Source: Meghimatium bilineatum (lineage: Eukaryota; Mollusca; Gastropoda; Stylommatophora; Philomycidae). From it: 64,000 nt of DNA. The DNA lies in contig CM067311.1 of NCBI GenBank assembly GCA_034231615.1, positions 26,192,015 to 26,256,014 on the forward strand, written 5' to 3'. The notes beneath the pieces were generated by a model. The model ran no database searches. It saw only the letters and a list, made by a program, of their open reading frames with translations, and was not told where the DNA came from. The translations under genes were made by a program, and so were the position numbers. Shown in pieces: positions 19,581 to 33,200 of the stretch (the first letter of the stretch is position 1; every line of letters begins with the position of its first letter).

Positions 19581-21007
19581 TGTCTATTGTCTATCCCCAG
19601 GTGAATGATTGTTGATTGCATTCACACTTGCCGTTAAGCGTAGGGGTGGTATCTTAAGCTGTCGTTTCAAGGCCAGATGTGACGCTGAGGTTGCATTTAG
19701 TTCATGTTTGTTCAAGGTTATCTTAATGTTTTCTATCCACCGTTTTCTTGGTCTACCTTTTGATTTACACCCGGATATTCTTGTATTTTATGCTCTTATT
19801 GGTATTTGGTTTGGCTTCATTCTCATAAGGTGACCGAACCATTTTACTTGCTGTCTCTCAATATGTTCGATACATGATATTATACCAACTATTTTCCTAA
19901 TTTCTTCATTTCTTATTTTATCTAGTTTGGTAACCATTGCAGCTTTCCTCAGACACTTCATTTCACATGTGACGATTTTTCTTTGCTGCGAAGCTGTTAA
20001 AGACCATGTTTGACATTGGTAGCACAGTGTTGGTATAAAAATTGTAGATATTATTTGTTTTTTAATTTCCATCTTGATCTTTGGATGAAGAAGTAATGGT
20101 GAAAGTTGGTAAGTCACTGTGTTTGCTTTCTGGCACCTTGTTTCTATTTCACTGTCTAGTCTTCCATCTTCGGAAAAAATGCTGCCTAGATATTTAAATT
20201 CTTTGGCTTGTTTCACTTTGGTGTTATCTATTGTTATATTCATTGGTGTTGAAGACTTGCTAATTTTCATAACTTCTATTTTTTGTACATTAATTTTCAT
20301 GTTGTACTTCTGACATGCTAACAACAATGCATTGATGTGCTTTTGCAAAGTTTCCTCATCTTTGTATATTAAACTTTGATCATCGGCAAATAATAGTTCA
20401 TTGATTTCATTATTAAGTTCTTCATCAGGTTTATTTGCAATGTTTTCCTCTTTGTTGATATGAGCTTCTTTTATTATTCTGTCCATGTATATGTTGAAAA
20501 GTAGGGGTGAAAGTACACATCCTTGTCTTACTCCAGATCTTGTTTCAAAAGGTTCAGTCATTTCATCTGTTGTTCTTACTGAGCTTTGGTATTTTTGATA
20601 TATCGCTTTTATATTAACTAACAGTTGTCCTCTGATGTTATACATTTCTAAGGTTTCCCATAGAATGTTTCTATCTACTCTGTCGAATGTCTTTTCCTGG
20701 TCTACAAATACTGTGTTTACATCTTGATTGTATTCGATTGCTTTTTCACTCAGTTGTTTCAGTGTGAAAAGTGTGTCTGTACAGCTTGCTCCCCTTCTGA
20801 AGCCAAACTGAGAGGGGCTCAACTGTGGTTCTGCAATGTATCACATTCTTTGTTCTATTAATGTTTGTGTAGATTTTACCTGTGTGACTTAACAAGGAGA
20901 TGCCTCTATATGACTCACACTCTCTCTTATTACCTTTGTTTTTCCATAGTGGTACAATTACTGATTTTTGCCAGTCGTCTGGTACTTTTCTTTCTGACCA
21001 GGCTATT
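19581..21007 (-). mobile_element. 5'-truncated LINE (family A), copy 2
   Basis: Duplicate of 728-2154. The RT frame at 19788-20822 has the same 344-residue translation. Target duplication AGATACATT at 19572-19580 and 21008-21016. Confidence 0.9.
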
Positions 21008-21157
21008 AGATACATTATTATCAACATTAATATTAAAAAACAATATTATTTTAAATAAAAGCATATCTACAACAGCAGTGTACACACACTAGCTACTATG
21101 TCATGAGTTCATTTTGTAACTAAACAATATAAACAGATATAATATTTGAACTTTTAG

Positions 21158-21299
21158 GCTGAAGGCTACAAATTATGGGTAGATTGGGATCACACAAGAG
21201 GGTCTACACTACAAGCAATGGCAGAAGCAGTGGAGAGCTCAGCTGTGGTGCTCATTTGTATGTCTGAGAAGTATAAACAAAGTCCTAACTGCCAGACTG
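21158..21299 (+). CDS. TIR-SAM gene copy 2, first exon present
   Basis: Same borders and product as 2305-2446. Confidence 0.85.
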
Positions 21300-24200
21300 G
21301 TAAGTCTTGTGTGCAGAGAATTTTGTGATTTATTTCTGAGAATTGTGTGATTGATTTCTGAGAATTGTGGAATAAAATAAAATGAGTCTAGTGAAAACAT
21401 GATTTTACCCATATATGCTCGCTGCCTAGTCATTTGGTGACCAGAAGCAGTCTGTCTATTGTTGCCTTCAGCACATACTTCGTGGAGATGGTTCCATTCG
21501 TCAATCATCCATAGTTGTCAACTAGTACGGATTCTGTGCATTCATATGGATTTTGCCCCCCCCCCCCTCACAAAATGTGCTTTTTTGTGTTTTTTTTTTT
21601 TTACAAAAAATGTCATTTGGTTGTTATATATTCAGTAATTACTACTAATGCAGACAATTTGTTCCTATTGATGGACAAAAAATGACAAATTTTAACAAAT
21701 TTGTGGGGTTTTTGGGGAGTTTTTGTTTTGGGTGCAAAATACTGACATTTTTATTGAAATACGAAAATAAATTGTTAAAAATATGTTATTTCTTATTTGT
21801 TTGGTTAACCAAAGGTTTTTTGCATGCCATAAATGATTAGTTAACTCAAACCCTGATCACATGGTTAACAGACAAGTGAATTATATACTATATTACAGAG
21901 GCTCTCAAAATAAAGCTAAGATGATACTCACATATACATTATGTCTGCCAGTCAGCAGGGATCCCTGCACATACAAATATCTGTTCATATAAGCCTAATC
22001 ATCATGTTAGCGGAGGTAGCATGGATTCTTGCACATACAAAAAAGCTGTTTCATATAATCATCAAATCTGGCAGAGATAGCATGGATTCCTGCACATAAA
22101 AAAAGCTGTTTCATATAATCATCAAATCTGGCAGAGATAGCATGGATTCCTGCACATAAAAAAAGCTGTTTCATATAATCATCAAATCTGGCAGAGATAG
22201 CATGGATTCCTGCACATAAAAAAAGCTGTTTCATATAATCATCAAATCTGTCAGAAATAGCATGGATCCTTGCACATAAAATAAGCTGTTTCATATAATC
22301 ATCAAATCTGGCAGAGATAGCATGGATTCCTGCACATAAAATAAGCTGTTTCATATAATCATCAAGTCTGGCAGAGATAGCATGGATCCTTGCACATAAA
22401 ATAAGCTGTTTCATATAATCATCAAATCTGGCAGAGATAGCATGGATTCCTGCACATAAAAAAAGCTGTTACATATAATCATCAAATCTGGCAGAGACTG
22501 CATGGATCTCAGCAAATAAATGATAAAGTCTGTCAGTCAGATTGACTAACCAACCAAACTGACTAATTAACTATTCTCTAAGAACACTGTTTGATGGGAT
22601 CCTGTGTTATTTTCTTTCTTGTTGTTATTTTCCATGTTGTTGATGCAGGTGTCTTGTTAATTATATGGCTAAATTTAGCTCATACTTAACATTTCTTTTT
22701 GTAACTGCCAACAGAGGCAGAGTATACATTTCAGCTGAGGAAAGACTACATCCCACTCATGATGCAGTCTAGATATCGGCCTGATGGCTGGCTGGGTGCG
22801 ATATTGGGTGCAAAACTTTTCTTTGATTTCAGTGGCAAATATCCGTATGAGAAACCATTACAGGTATGTGGCAATAGCTGATTCTGATAGTTTATGATGA
22901 TAATATTCCAACAAATTGGTTACATCTGGAAAACAAAAATCAATAGAAGTCAGAAATAAAAATATATTGAAAATATATATGACTGGCTTAGATTCATTCA
23001 ACATAAGATAGGTATTAATTTCTTTGGTAGTTGAGAAGTGAGAGTTCCAATGGTTTGTACATATATATACACAATCATAAATTTAGAGTATGCATACACA
23101 TGTAGTATACACACTGTGCACTTGTGGAACAGATGAACAGGCCTCTGAATATATTCTGCAGAACTGCCCCCAGAATAAAAAATTTAGAGATAGCCTAATG
23201 TTGCAACCTTGCAAGTAAAGATATATGGAACCAAAGAGAAGCTTCAGACAACGGTGGTGTTCATCCAAAAGACTTGTCTGATGGTGTAGACATCAAGTCT
23301 TGAACAAAATAAAGAAAGTTGATAGCATAGACCTTTACTATTCAGGATGCAATAATCAACCCATCATTTTTGTGGCTACAGGGGTTTACTAGACATTATA
23401 AATATTTCATTAGGTTGCCATTGTTTTATGAATGGTCTGAATGCAAATTTGACTGCAGCAAGGTTTGGGCCTGGTACCTTGTTCTACTGAGACATACTCT
23501 GTATTTCTCTGTCACATAGCTGGACATAGCCTCAAGGAAGTTTGACTTTTTGTCACTATTGTTTCTTATGTCAGTCAATGGAATTTTACTTTTAGCCCCA
23601 GATAAGTAGCATGAACCAATCACTCGTAGCTCCTAGCAATTGAAGCAACAGCAACTGATGTAATTACTGTTCACAGGGAAGTTGAAGACTAATAACTAAC
23701 TTCTAGTTTTGAAGTTATAGATCATTTGGTCTAAACTAACTTCTGACCTGTCAAGCTGGAGGCAACTAAATAACTTCTGACAGTGAAGTTACAGACAAAT
23801 AGCTAACTTTTGGTTCTGAAGTTGAAGACAAATAGCAAACTTCTGACAGTGAAGTTATATACAAATAACTAACTTCTGACAGTGAAGTTATATACAAATA
23901 ACTTAACTTCTGACAGTGAAGTTATAGACAAACGACTAGTTTCTGACAGTGAAGTTATAGACAAACGACTAGTTTCTGACAGTGAAGTTATAGACAAACG
24001 ACTAGTTTCTGACAGTGAAGTTATAGACAAACGACTAGTTTCTGACAGTGAAGTTATAGACAAACGACTAGTTTCTGACAGTGAAGTTATAGACAAACGA
24101 CTAGTTTCTGACAGTGAAGTTATAGACAAACGACTAGTTTCTGACAGTGAAGTTATAGACAAACGACTAGTTTCTGACAGTGAAGTTATAGACAAATAAC

Positions 24201-27200
24201 TAATAAATAGGATTAGCTTTTCTATTCGTTGTAAAATTGAAAATAGTAATTGAACACTTGACAGTAAACTTTGAAGTAATAGCCAATGGATGACAGCTAT
24301 GTTGATGAAAATAACTGACTGCTGGAAGTAGGATGCCCTCAGCTGGTTCGACCACAGAAATTTTTTTTGGTGCAAACCATGTGATGTGTAAATTATAATG
24401 TTTGTCACAAGATCTGTGGACGAGTGACTTTGCCACTACACTAGCAGGTCTCCCTGAGTATTGATAGTGAAGTTGAAGGTATAATCCAACAATTTATGTT
24501 GGCTGTTGTAATATTGACGATTCTGATAAATCTGAAAATATCAACCATTCTCACTTTCCTCCAGGGTTTGCTCAAGGAGTTGAGAGGAAGAGGCAAGCCA
24601 GCTCACCCAACAGGACAAAATCACAACCCAAACCTTGGTCAGTTAATCTATTATTTATTCTGACCATTTGCCATCATGTTAACTATTCAAACACCTCACC
24701 CACATATACTGCAAAATTTACAATTGTGGTAATTGAGAACAAAATTACAGAAATTCCTACTGCTCTCAAAGTAAAAGCAATTTATCACCCAGACAACTAA
24801 TACCTCAGTTTACTGTAGATTCATGTCTTCACAGATGGATCATCAGAGAATGCAATAAAGAGAAGATGAGCTGGGATACAAACATCTATACCAAACACCC
24901 TAAAAATAGAACTCTCAATCGCTACTAGAAAATTATCAACAAACTATTTGGCAGTTGATATGGCAGCTACAAGCAATCTTAGAAGCAAGGTGACATGGCA
25001 GCAGTTCCCAGGTTTTTAATCATTTCATTGGACACTCCATCAGCTCCAGGGGACTTTTTCATTTTCAATTTGGATATTGCATACTCCAGTTCTTTCATTG
25101 TGATTGGTGCCTCCATGACTTCAGGTATAAGTTCGCCTTGTTCAATGTTTTGCTGGTTCTCTCGAACCTCCTGTTGTTTGTCTGGGCTAACTTTGACATT
25201 ATTGTCTTCTGCAAAGGAATCTACAAAGTAATCTGCTGCATGTTTACCTATTATAATGTTTCTATCTTTATAACGTGTGACCCTTGTATTTCTCCCTGTA
25301 CTTTCATTATTTAGTTGCTTTACAAGTTTCCATAATTTCCTAGTATTTCTTTCTAGGTTCAATGACTCTGTTTTTTCTTTCCAGCTGCTCCGTCTGGCTT
25401 GTAACTTGGCTCTTTGAAATTTAGCCTTTGTTTGCTGATATTTGTTGTGGTGTTCTCGGCTGATCTGTTATCTGCCTGCTGTCTAGATGTTTCCATCTTG
25501 TGTTGCAGCTTTTCCAGTTCATCATTCCAGTAGGGTTTGTAGTTTTTGAGTGCCTCCCTGGGTATGGTTTTACTAGCAGCATGTAGTATACATCTATTAA
25601 ATTCACTCACTGCTCTATTGATGTCTTTGTCCAAGTTCATGTCCTTAGCTAGAACACTGGTTAAATGCTGTTACATTTTCCAGTCTGCCCTCTTATAGTT
25701 CCACCTAGTAAGCGTGCTGCTGTCCTTGGTAAATTCATTGTGGATTTCCAGAAATACTGGTCTGTGGTCACTACCCCCAAACTGCTTTCCAACGACACGT
25801 GTGATGTTCCATTCCAGGCCTGGTGAGTGGAATGCCAGGTCTGGTGTAGAGGTGGTGTGCCATGCTCTCGGGTAGAGGGTGGTGAGTCTGCTGGCTGGTT
25901 AATAAGTATGAGATTATTTTCATCCTGCCAGCTCTCAAGTTCCTCACATATGTTGTCCATTTGATCGTAGCCCCAGCTCTGAGAGTGGCTGATGAAGTCA
26001 TCACACACCATAAGTCTCTCTTTTTCAGGTATTGTGTCTAGTGCCAATGGTCTATCATTTGGGCAGTAGTAGTTCAGGAGATGGAATTCTTCACTGTCTG
26101 TTTTTAGGTGGAGCATCTGGTACTCTGCCCCCTCCATATATACTTCCAGCTAACATGCGCTGATATTGTTTTTAACAAGTGTCAGAATTCCACCATTTTG
26201 CCTGTCTTTTTGGTCTGACCAGTAGCACTGGTAGCCTCTGATTTTAAAGGCTATATCACTGCTGAGGTGTGTTTCCTGGATACAGCACACATTAACTTGT
26301 TCTTCACTTAGAATATTTTCAAGTTCCAATTTTTTACTGTATCCATCTCTTTTGCTGTTCACACACTGAGCATTCCAGTGCATTATTTTTATTGGTCATT
26401 GGTTTGTTTGGCCAGTAGTTCTATTCCCTTGCCTCTTGACTCCTCTGCGCAATTGAGAAGGACTTCCAGTAACTAAGGTTGGGCCCTTTCGAGGTATAGG
26501 GCCTGGCACCATACCTGCCTGAACATCCGCCACAGGGCAGGCACCATAACTATTAATAGATACAGACATGTTCCCATTGTGTTTTGTGTGTGGCATCCTG
26601 ATTATTTGTGCGCCTTTTGGCTGATTGCCTCTGTCTTCAGCACCCTGCATTCTTGGGCAGGACTATGGTCCTGCTCGAAAGGGACTGCCCGACCAATCTT
26701 AGAATCCAGCCCCTGTTGACTGAACTGAGCTCTATCACCAGTTCACGGAGCTGGCCTTGATGGGATAACTGTCTACTAGCAACACAGTGGTGCTGCAGTG
26801 GATCACTGTACAATGCATGATTGCAGGGAATGAGGCAGCGGACAGACTGGCAAAATCAGGTGGAAAAAAAATAATTAAATCCTGCAATATCACTGACTGA
26901 AGCAAAAATTAATTTAATTTAATACAAACATACATAGAGTCAGAGAACAGGCAGCAACTTTCCACAGGATCCCATTCTAAAGCTGGTCATAGTAAACTAT
27001 CATTTTTACTCTCTACACATGACACTGTAGACTACAAGCCCATCTCTACAAAATAAAGATTGTCCATATCATAAGGGTCTCCAGACTCCAAAACATATTC
27101 TGCAGACTTTTTTTGGTGACTTCAGGTCTAAAACATGGCCCCAGGAGACAGATCTGGCTGTTAGAAAGACTATATAAATGATGACAGACAAGGTCAAATT

Positions 27201-30200
27201 GTCCAGTTTTTGTTGAAAGCGAAATTAGATATTTCTAAATGTTAGACTAGCTTTAGTTATCAAATTTACTACCATGGGGAAAAGTGGGTGATGCCAGCTA
27301 TAAATCAAAAACCCAATATTTTAGAAAGTTAAGCATGTATTGTGAGTCAATGTCCTTGATCATTAAGCAAAAACTGACAAAAGATAGCTGAGATGACCAT
27401 TCGAGTGTTTCACTGTAGAATTTTTGTTTTCATGGACAGGAAATTGTTTTTTTAGATTGATACTCAGAACCAGAATAACCAACAAATATAAGGTTGGTAT
27501 ATAACATATCCTTGTTAATTCCCAGAAAAAAAGCACTGTGTGTATTTAACCTACTAGGCTGACAGGTATGAATAGAGAATACTACACTCTGGAAATAATC
27601 TCTTACCTGGGGAATATTGCTACATTTATTATTGCATAACATATTATTTTGTCAAACATGGTCTTTAACAGCTTTGCAACAAAGAAAAATCATCACATAT
27701 GAAATGAAGTGTCTGTAATGGTTACCAAACTAGATAAAATAAGAAATGAAGAAATTAGGAAAAGAGTTGGTAAAATATCATGTATCAAACATATTGAGAG
27801 ACAGCAAGTAAAATGGTTCTGTCACCTTATGAGAATGAAGCCAAACCAATAAGAGCATATAATACAAGAATATCCGGGTGTACGGCCAAAGGTAGACCAA
27901 GAAAACGGTGGATAGAAAACATCAAGATAGCCTTGAACAAACATGGACTAAATGCAACCTCACGACACATCTGGCCTTGGAACGACAGCTTAAGCTCCCA
28001 CCCTTACGCTTAACGGCAAGTGTGAATGCAATCAACAATCATTCACCTGGGGATAGACAATAGACAATTATTTTGTATCGATCATTTTTTTAAATATCTT
28101 AAGTTATTCACCTGAGAATGTTCATTTCTTAGTCAGATCTAAACTCCTTTATTATGACAGAAGAAAGCAGTGCTTTTGGCATGACTGCAAGTAGTATGAC
28201 TCAGCAGTAAATATGTTCTCCTCAAGGAAGGAATGGGAAATGTTTTACCTATTTTAAAAAAAGGTTAATTGCACATTTTTGTGAGTCAGATCTTCTGTTT
28301 GATGTTAAATTTTATTACCCTTTTGCCTTTTTCTGAAAAATCACTAGTGGGAGAGAAGGTTTTTTTTGGCTATGTTTCTAGTACTAAAAGATATGTTCAA
28401 TAGTTGCAAAGAGAGAGTGTTCAATAGTTGCAAAGAGAGAGGGAGGTTGAATTCCCCCCCCCCCCCAACCCCCCTTATCTACAGACCTGTATACTCATGT
28501 ATGCCCTATGCTTTCTTAGTGACTCAATGAGCATGTTAAGAAATATTAAGTGACTCAATGAGCATGATAAGAAATATTAAGTGACTCAATGAGCATGCTA
28601 AGAAATATTAAGTGACTCAATGAGCATGATAAGAAATATTAAGTGACTCAATGAGCATGCTAAGAAATATTAAGTGACTCAATGAGCATGCTAAGAAATA
28701 TTAGGAAATGACTGGGCACACAGGCAGTGGTTGAAGTTAGTGAAGACTTCCATTAATGCTAAGCACTTAGTTAGGGTGTCCTAGTTTGTTTATTATTATA
28801 TTTTTTTATTCAATATTTCTGCTTGTTGTATTTTATTTCTTGATAAAGTTCACATTGGTGGCCGCAACATAGGAGGTATTCCTGTTATATTTTTTATCTT
28901 TTATCATAGGTTTGTAAATGGTATTTTTATTGATGCAGCAATCTAGCTCTACTTAACTTTTAATAGATGTTTTTGTGAAACCATTGAGTCTTGTTATATT
29001 TGTAGAATTAGCATACTTTGTGCTTTGTTTTTTTCTGTTTTAGTAGGCCTATATATTATAGATAATAGTATATTATAGTGTTATATAATATTATAGTATA
29101 TAGATTTACTGTAGTCTTCTCTGGTATCAATTCTAGAACCCACTTTTGTTTGTCTCCTACAGATGAAGATTTTGCCTTTCATGATATGACACAAGCAGTA
29201 ACTACAGTAGCCAACAGTTCATCTGTAATTGGTAGTTCTAACATCAACTCCTTATAGCAACAGCAATGCTGCAGCAGTAGCTTCCATGAGTAATGAGAAT
29301 GTGGAAAGTTGGCTAGTTTCCAAAGGGCTGCAAAGGTGAACAGTTTTGACTTTGTGGAAGGTGTAGATAAATATTGTTGATGATAGTTGCAACAGCAGTC
29401 ATGGAAGTAATAATAGCAATATTTTAACTATGGGTAGATCTCTAAGTTCTAACATGAAAAGCCTTGTGTTGACAAACTTTTTCCTTTTTTAACAGTTGTA
29501 CTTGTGACAACTTCAACCATTTTGGTCAGGTAAATTTTAAATGGATAGGTATGAGGGTGCTTAAAAAACCTCAAAAGTATTATCAAAATTAAAATGACCA
29601 TTACATTGTTTTGTAACCTATCAATATTGTTGTAAATGGCATCAGACACGCCAATCATGAATAGCTTGTCACATAACTGATATTTAAACTTCCTACTCCA
29701 GTCTCATATAGTTGCTGCGTGGACATGCATGTATCACCATACTAAATTAGCATTGATAAAAGCAAGATATTGTAACTAGTGAAGCCAAGCAAGATCCTAC
29801 GAATAGCCATTTGGTCACAAATTTGAAGAAACTAAATCAATCAATCAAGTTCCATGCCAAGTGGTGTAGGCGATCATGCTTCTCCACAATTCTCTGTCTC
29901 TTGTGTTGTTAATTGGTTCAGTTAGTTCAATTATAATTAATAATTTCCTAAAATGGATTTAGCTAATGGTCATCATGACTTGTGATGGACAAACAACAAT
30001 TGTAAAAGTCCTGATTTGGCAAATCTATTGGAATTTGTACCACTGTGAAACATCTGTGAGAGATATTGATTCCAGAGATTTCATGTCTTTTGCATCCTAA
30101 CTTAACTATTATTACTCCCCAGGTTAACAACAGTTTTCTCACAAGTTGATGGACAGCTTATCTGGCAGCTTAAGAGAATGAGAGAAATGGTGAGAAACAT

Positions 30201-33200
30201 TGGATTTCTTCTGCTTTCAAATATACATAAATATAAATTTCTATATAGGTTAGATAAAGATGTTGATGTATGTACAGATGGATCCGTAAGAAATCTAGTC
30301 AAAATGAAACAATGCATACAAGACAACTATTTCTAGTATAAACACAGAAATAAAGGCTGTTGAGTTACTCCAGCAAAACTAACTGAATATTCATAATAAT
30401 AATAATACTCATAGTATCACAGGGTAATACATTGTAGATCATCAGATTAGATCATATTGTGACAAAAATATAAATATTATCTGTTTCTGATCTTATTAAG
30501 TAACCCCGATCTCGCAGTTGACTTTCAGCTCATTAGAACACAAAAAGACATGATTAATATTATACTGATACTCCAATTGTAGCATTTTAATGAGCAAAAT
30601 TTTACTCAAGAGGTTCCTGTCTCCTCTCCACAATCCCTTATCACCAAACAAAAATAACAACTGACATCCCGCATCATTTTACAGAAAGTCATCAATTCTC
30701 TCATTCCATTCTTCAAGGCACACAAAATTCTGTTAATGATTGGTTGATATGTGCTTCCAACTTGTATTGTCTCTCAAATATTATGTCTAAACTTTGCAGG
30801 TGTTTACAGAGCAAACAGGCTAACAGACAGACATGTATTTTTGTCTGTGTGTGTTGCTGAAGATGGAGATGTATTGTTTGTTTATTTCAATCTTAAGTAA
30901 TTATGATCAATAGCTCTCATATATTTTTATGATATGAAAGGGGGGGGGTTATACAGGTTCCTCCAGAGATCTTTTCCATTCTTGGAAGACTCTAACTCTC
31001 ATCATTATGCAATGAAATCTTTGAGAACTTGAAATATTTGAGAAATCTTTTACTCAAGGGAGGTAAAAATCTAAATGTAATTGTAAATATGTGTGGTAGG
31101 ATAGCTTGACTACATATGCATGTCATCTATTAGGTGGCTGTGTTGTTGTATGATGGTTGGTCTGGTCAGACCTTCCACATACCAGGAAATAAGAAGATAT
31201 AATGGTTTAGTCTTTTGGATTTGGACACAACAATTGATGATACAACTGAAAAAACATGAATAGAACCAGAGAATTTTTTTCATACCCAAAAAAAACTTCC
31301 ACTATGGGATTATGTGGTTTTGGGGAAAAAAACACTGCATAATCAGAATGAATCTTCTGTACTTTGTAAAACTAAGTCTTTCACCTTTAAAATACCTTGG
31401 AGTGCTGTTTGACAGATTTTAGTGTTTTAATGAGCATCCAAAGTACACAATCCTCAAAGCTCAAAAGGAGTTGACAGCAATAGGGGTGGCTACTGTTATT
31501 GTTGTGAACAACAACTTTTTGCACTGTTATATCCAGGGCTAGTTCTGTCTGTTATAGAGTATGTTAAGTAATTCTGACCCTTAGCTCAATGCAGATTGAT
31601 AGACTTGACAGGATACAGAATGAAGCTATGCATATCATTCTTGGATGCCCCAGAGATACAGAATGAAGCTATGCATATCATTCTTGGATGCCCCAGAGAT
31701 ACAGAATGAAGCTATGCATATCATTCTTGGATGCCCCAGAGATACAGAATGAAGCTATGCATATCATTCTTGGATGCCCCAGAGATACAGAATGAAGCTA
31801 TGCATATCATTCTTGGATGCCTCAGAGATACAGAATGAAGCTATGCATATCATTCTTGGATGCCCCAGAGATACAGAAATAGAGGCAAGATTTTCCTCTT
31901 GCTGGATTATCCTACCATAGCCCCCACTACAGCACTTGAAGATTAGCATCTGTCATTCTTTTGTGCAGATATACTGTTATGTGGAGCGCATGGCCGTGTG
32001 GTTAAAATGCCGTTCTCAGACCCTTGAGGTCTGGGTTCAATCCATGATTGGGACAGGATTTTTCTTTTGGAGATACAATAAAAATTCTTCCTGTACATGA
32101 TGCAATGTCTGCTATGGCAAAGTGGTCTTTATTTCTGCATCCCATAGAAAGCCTCCCTGCACTCCATCACAGGAAAACATGCAGTAGCAAATGTATACTG
32201 TTATGTTTTGTCATTTTTCTGTTTGTTTCATTTGTCATTATCACTTGATGTTCTGCCAATTTTCTGTTTGGTTTTGTTTAATCTCTGTCGTTCTATTTCT
32301 TCATCATATATACTCTTCTGGACATACTGATTTATTTCATCTAGCCATTATTATTTGAACATTGACAGTGCAGTTTCTTACTCATTGTGTATTACATTTT
32401 GTTATTGATAAATGCCTTTTGGTCAAAACATCATGTTTTGTGCTATTGTATATGGCAGTAGTGATTTGTTATGTTATGTTATGTTCCTCCAGGGCCATAG
32501 GCGGCGCATAGGGCAGAAACCATAGCCTTCCATTTCTGTCTTTGTGTTGCCAAGTCTTTCAATTGTTGCGTGTTGTTTAGGTTCATTGATATGCCTTCTC
32601 TATTAATGGTTCTTCGTAGAGTTTCTCTAGGTCTCCCTCTTCTTACTCCAGGTGGCACCCAATATAGTGATTGTTGGGGAATTCTTAGGCTGTTCATTCT
32701 GAGAACATGGCCGATGTAAGTCCAACGCCTTTGTCTAATGAAGGAAGATATATAGGTTTGTTTACTTTCCTCTCTTATAGTAGTGTTAGATTTAAAGTCA
32801 CTCCACTTAACATTCAGAATGGTACGTAGGCATTTGTTTTCAAAGGAGTCGAGTCTTTTATCTGTGGCTTTTGTGGCTTTCCAACTTTCGCACCCATATG
32901 ATAGAATAGGGATGATATTGGAGTTAAACAACTTGAGTTTTGTGGTGTTTCTTAGTCTGTTTGACGTCCAGATGTTGCGTAGTTTATTGAAAGCACCCGC
33001 TGCAAGGGCAATACGGTGTAAAATTTCTTTTGATGAGTCTCCATCCAATGCTAGATTGGTGCCTAAATATGTAAAATTGTTGATTTTAATAATGGAACAT
33101 TTTGAATTTCTATGTTGTCGTTGGATCTCGTAAAATCTAGTATATGAGTTTTTGATGTGTTGATTTTCAACCCTATCTGATTTGAGTAGTGTTGGAGATT

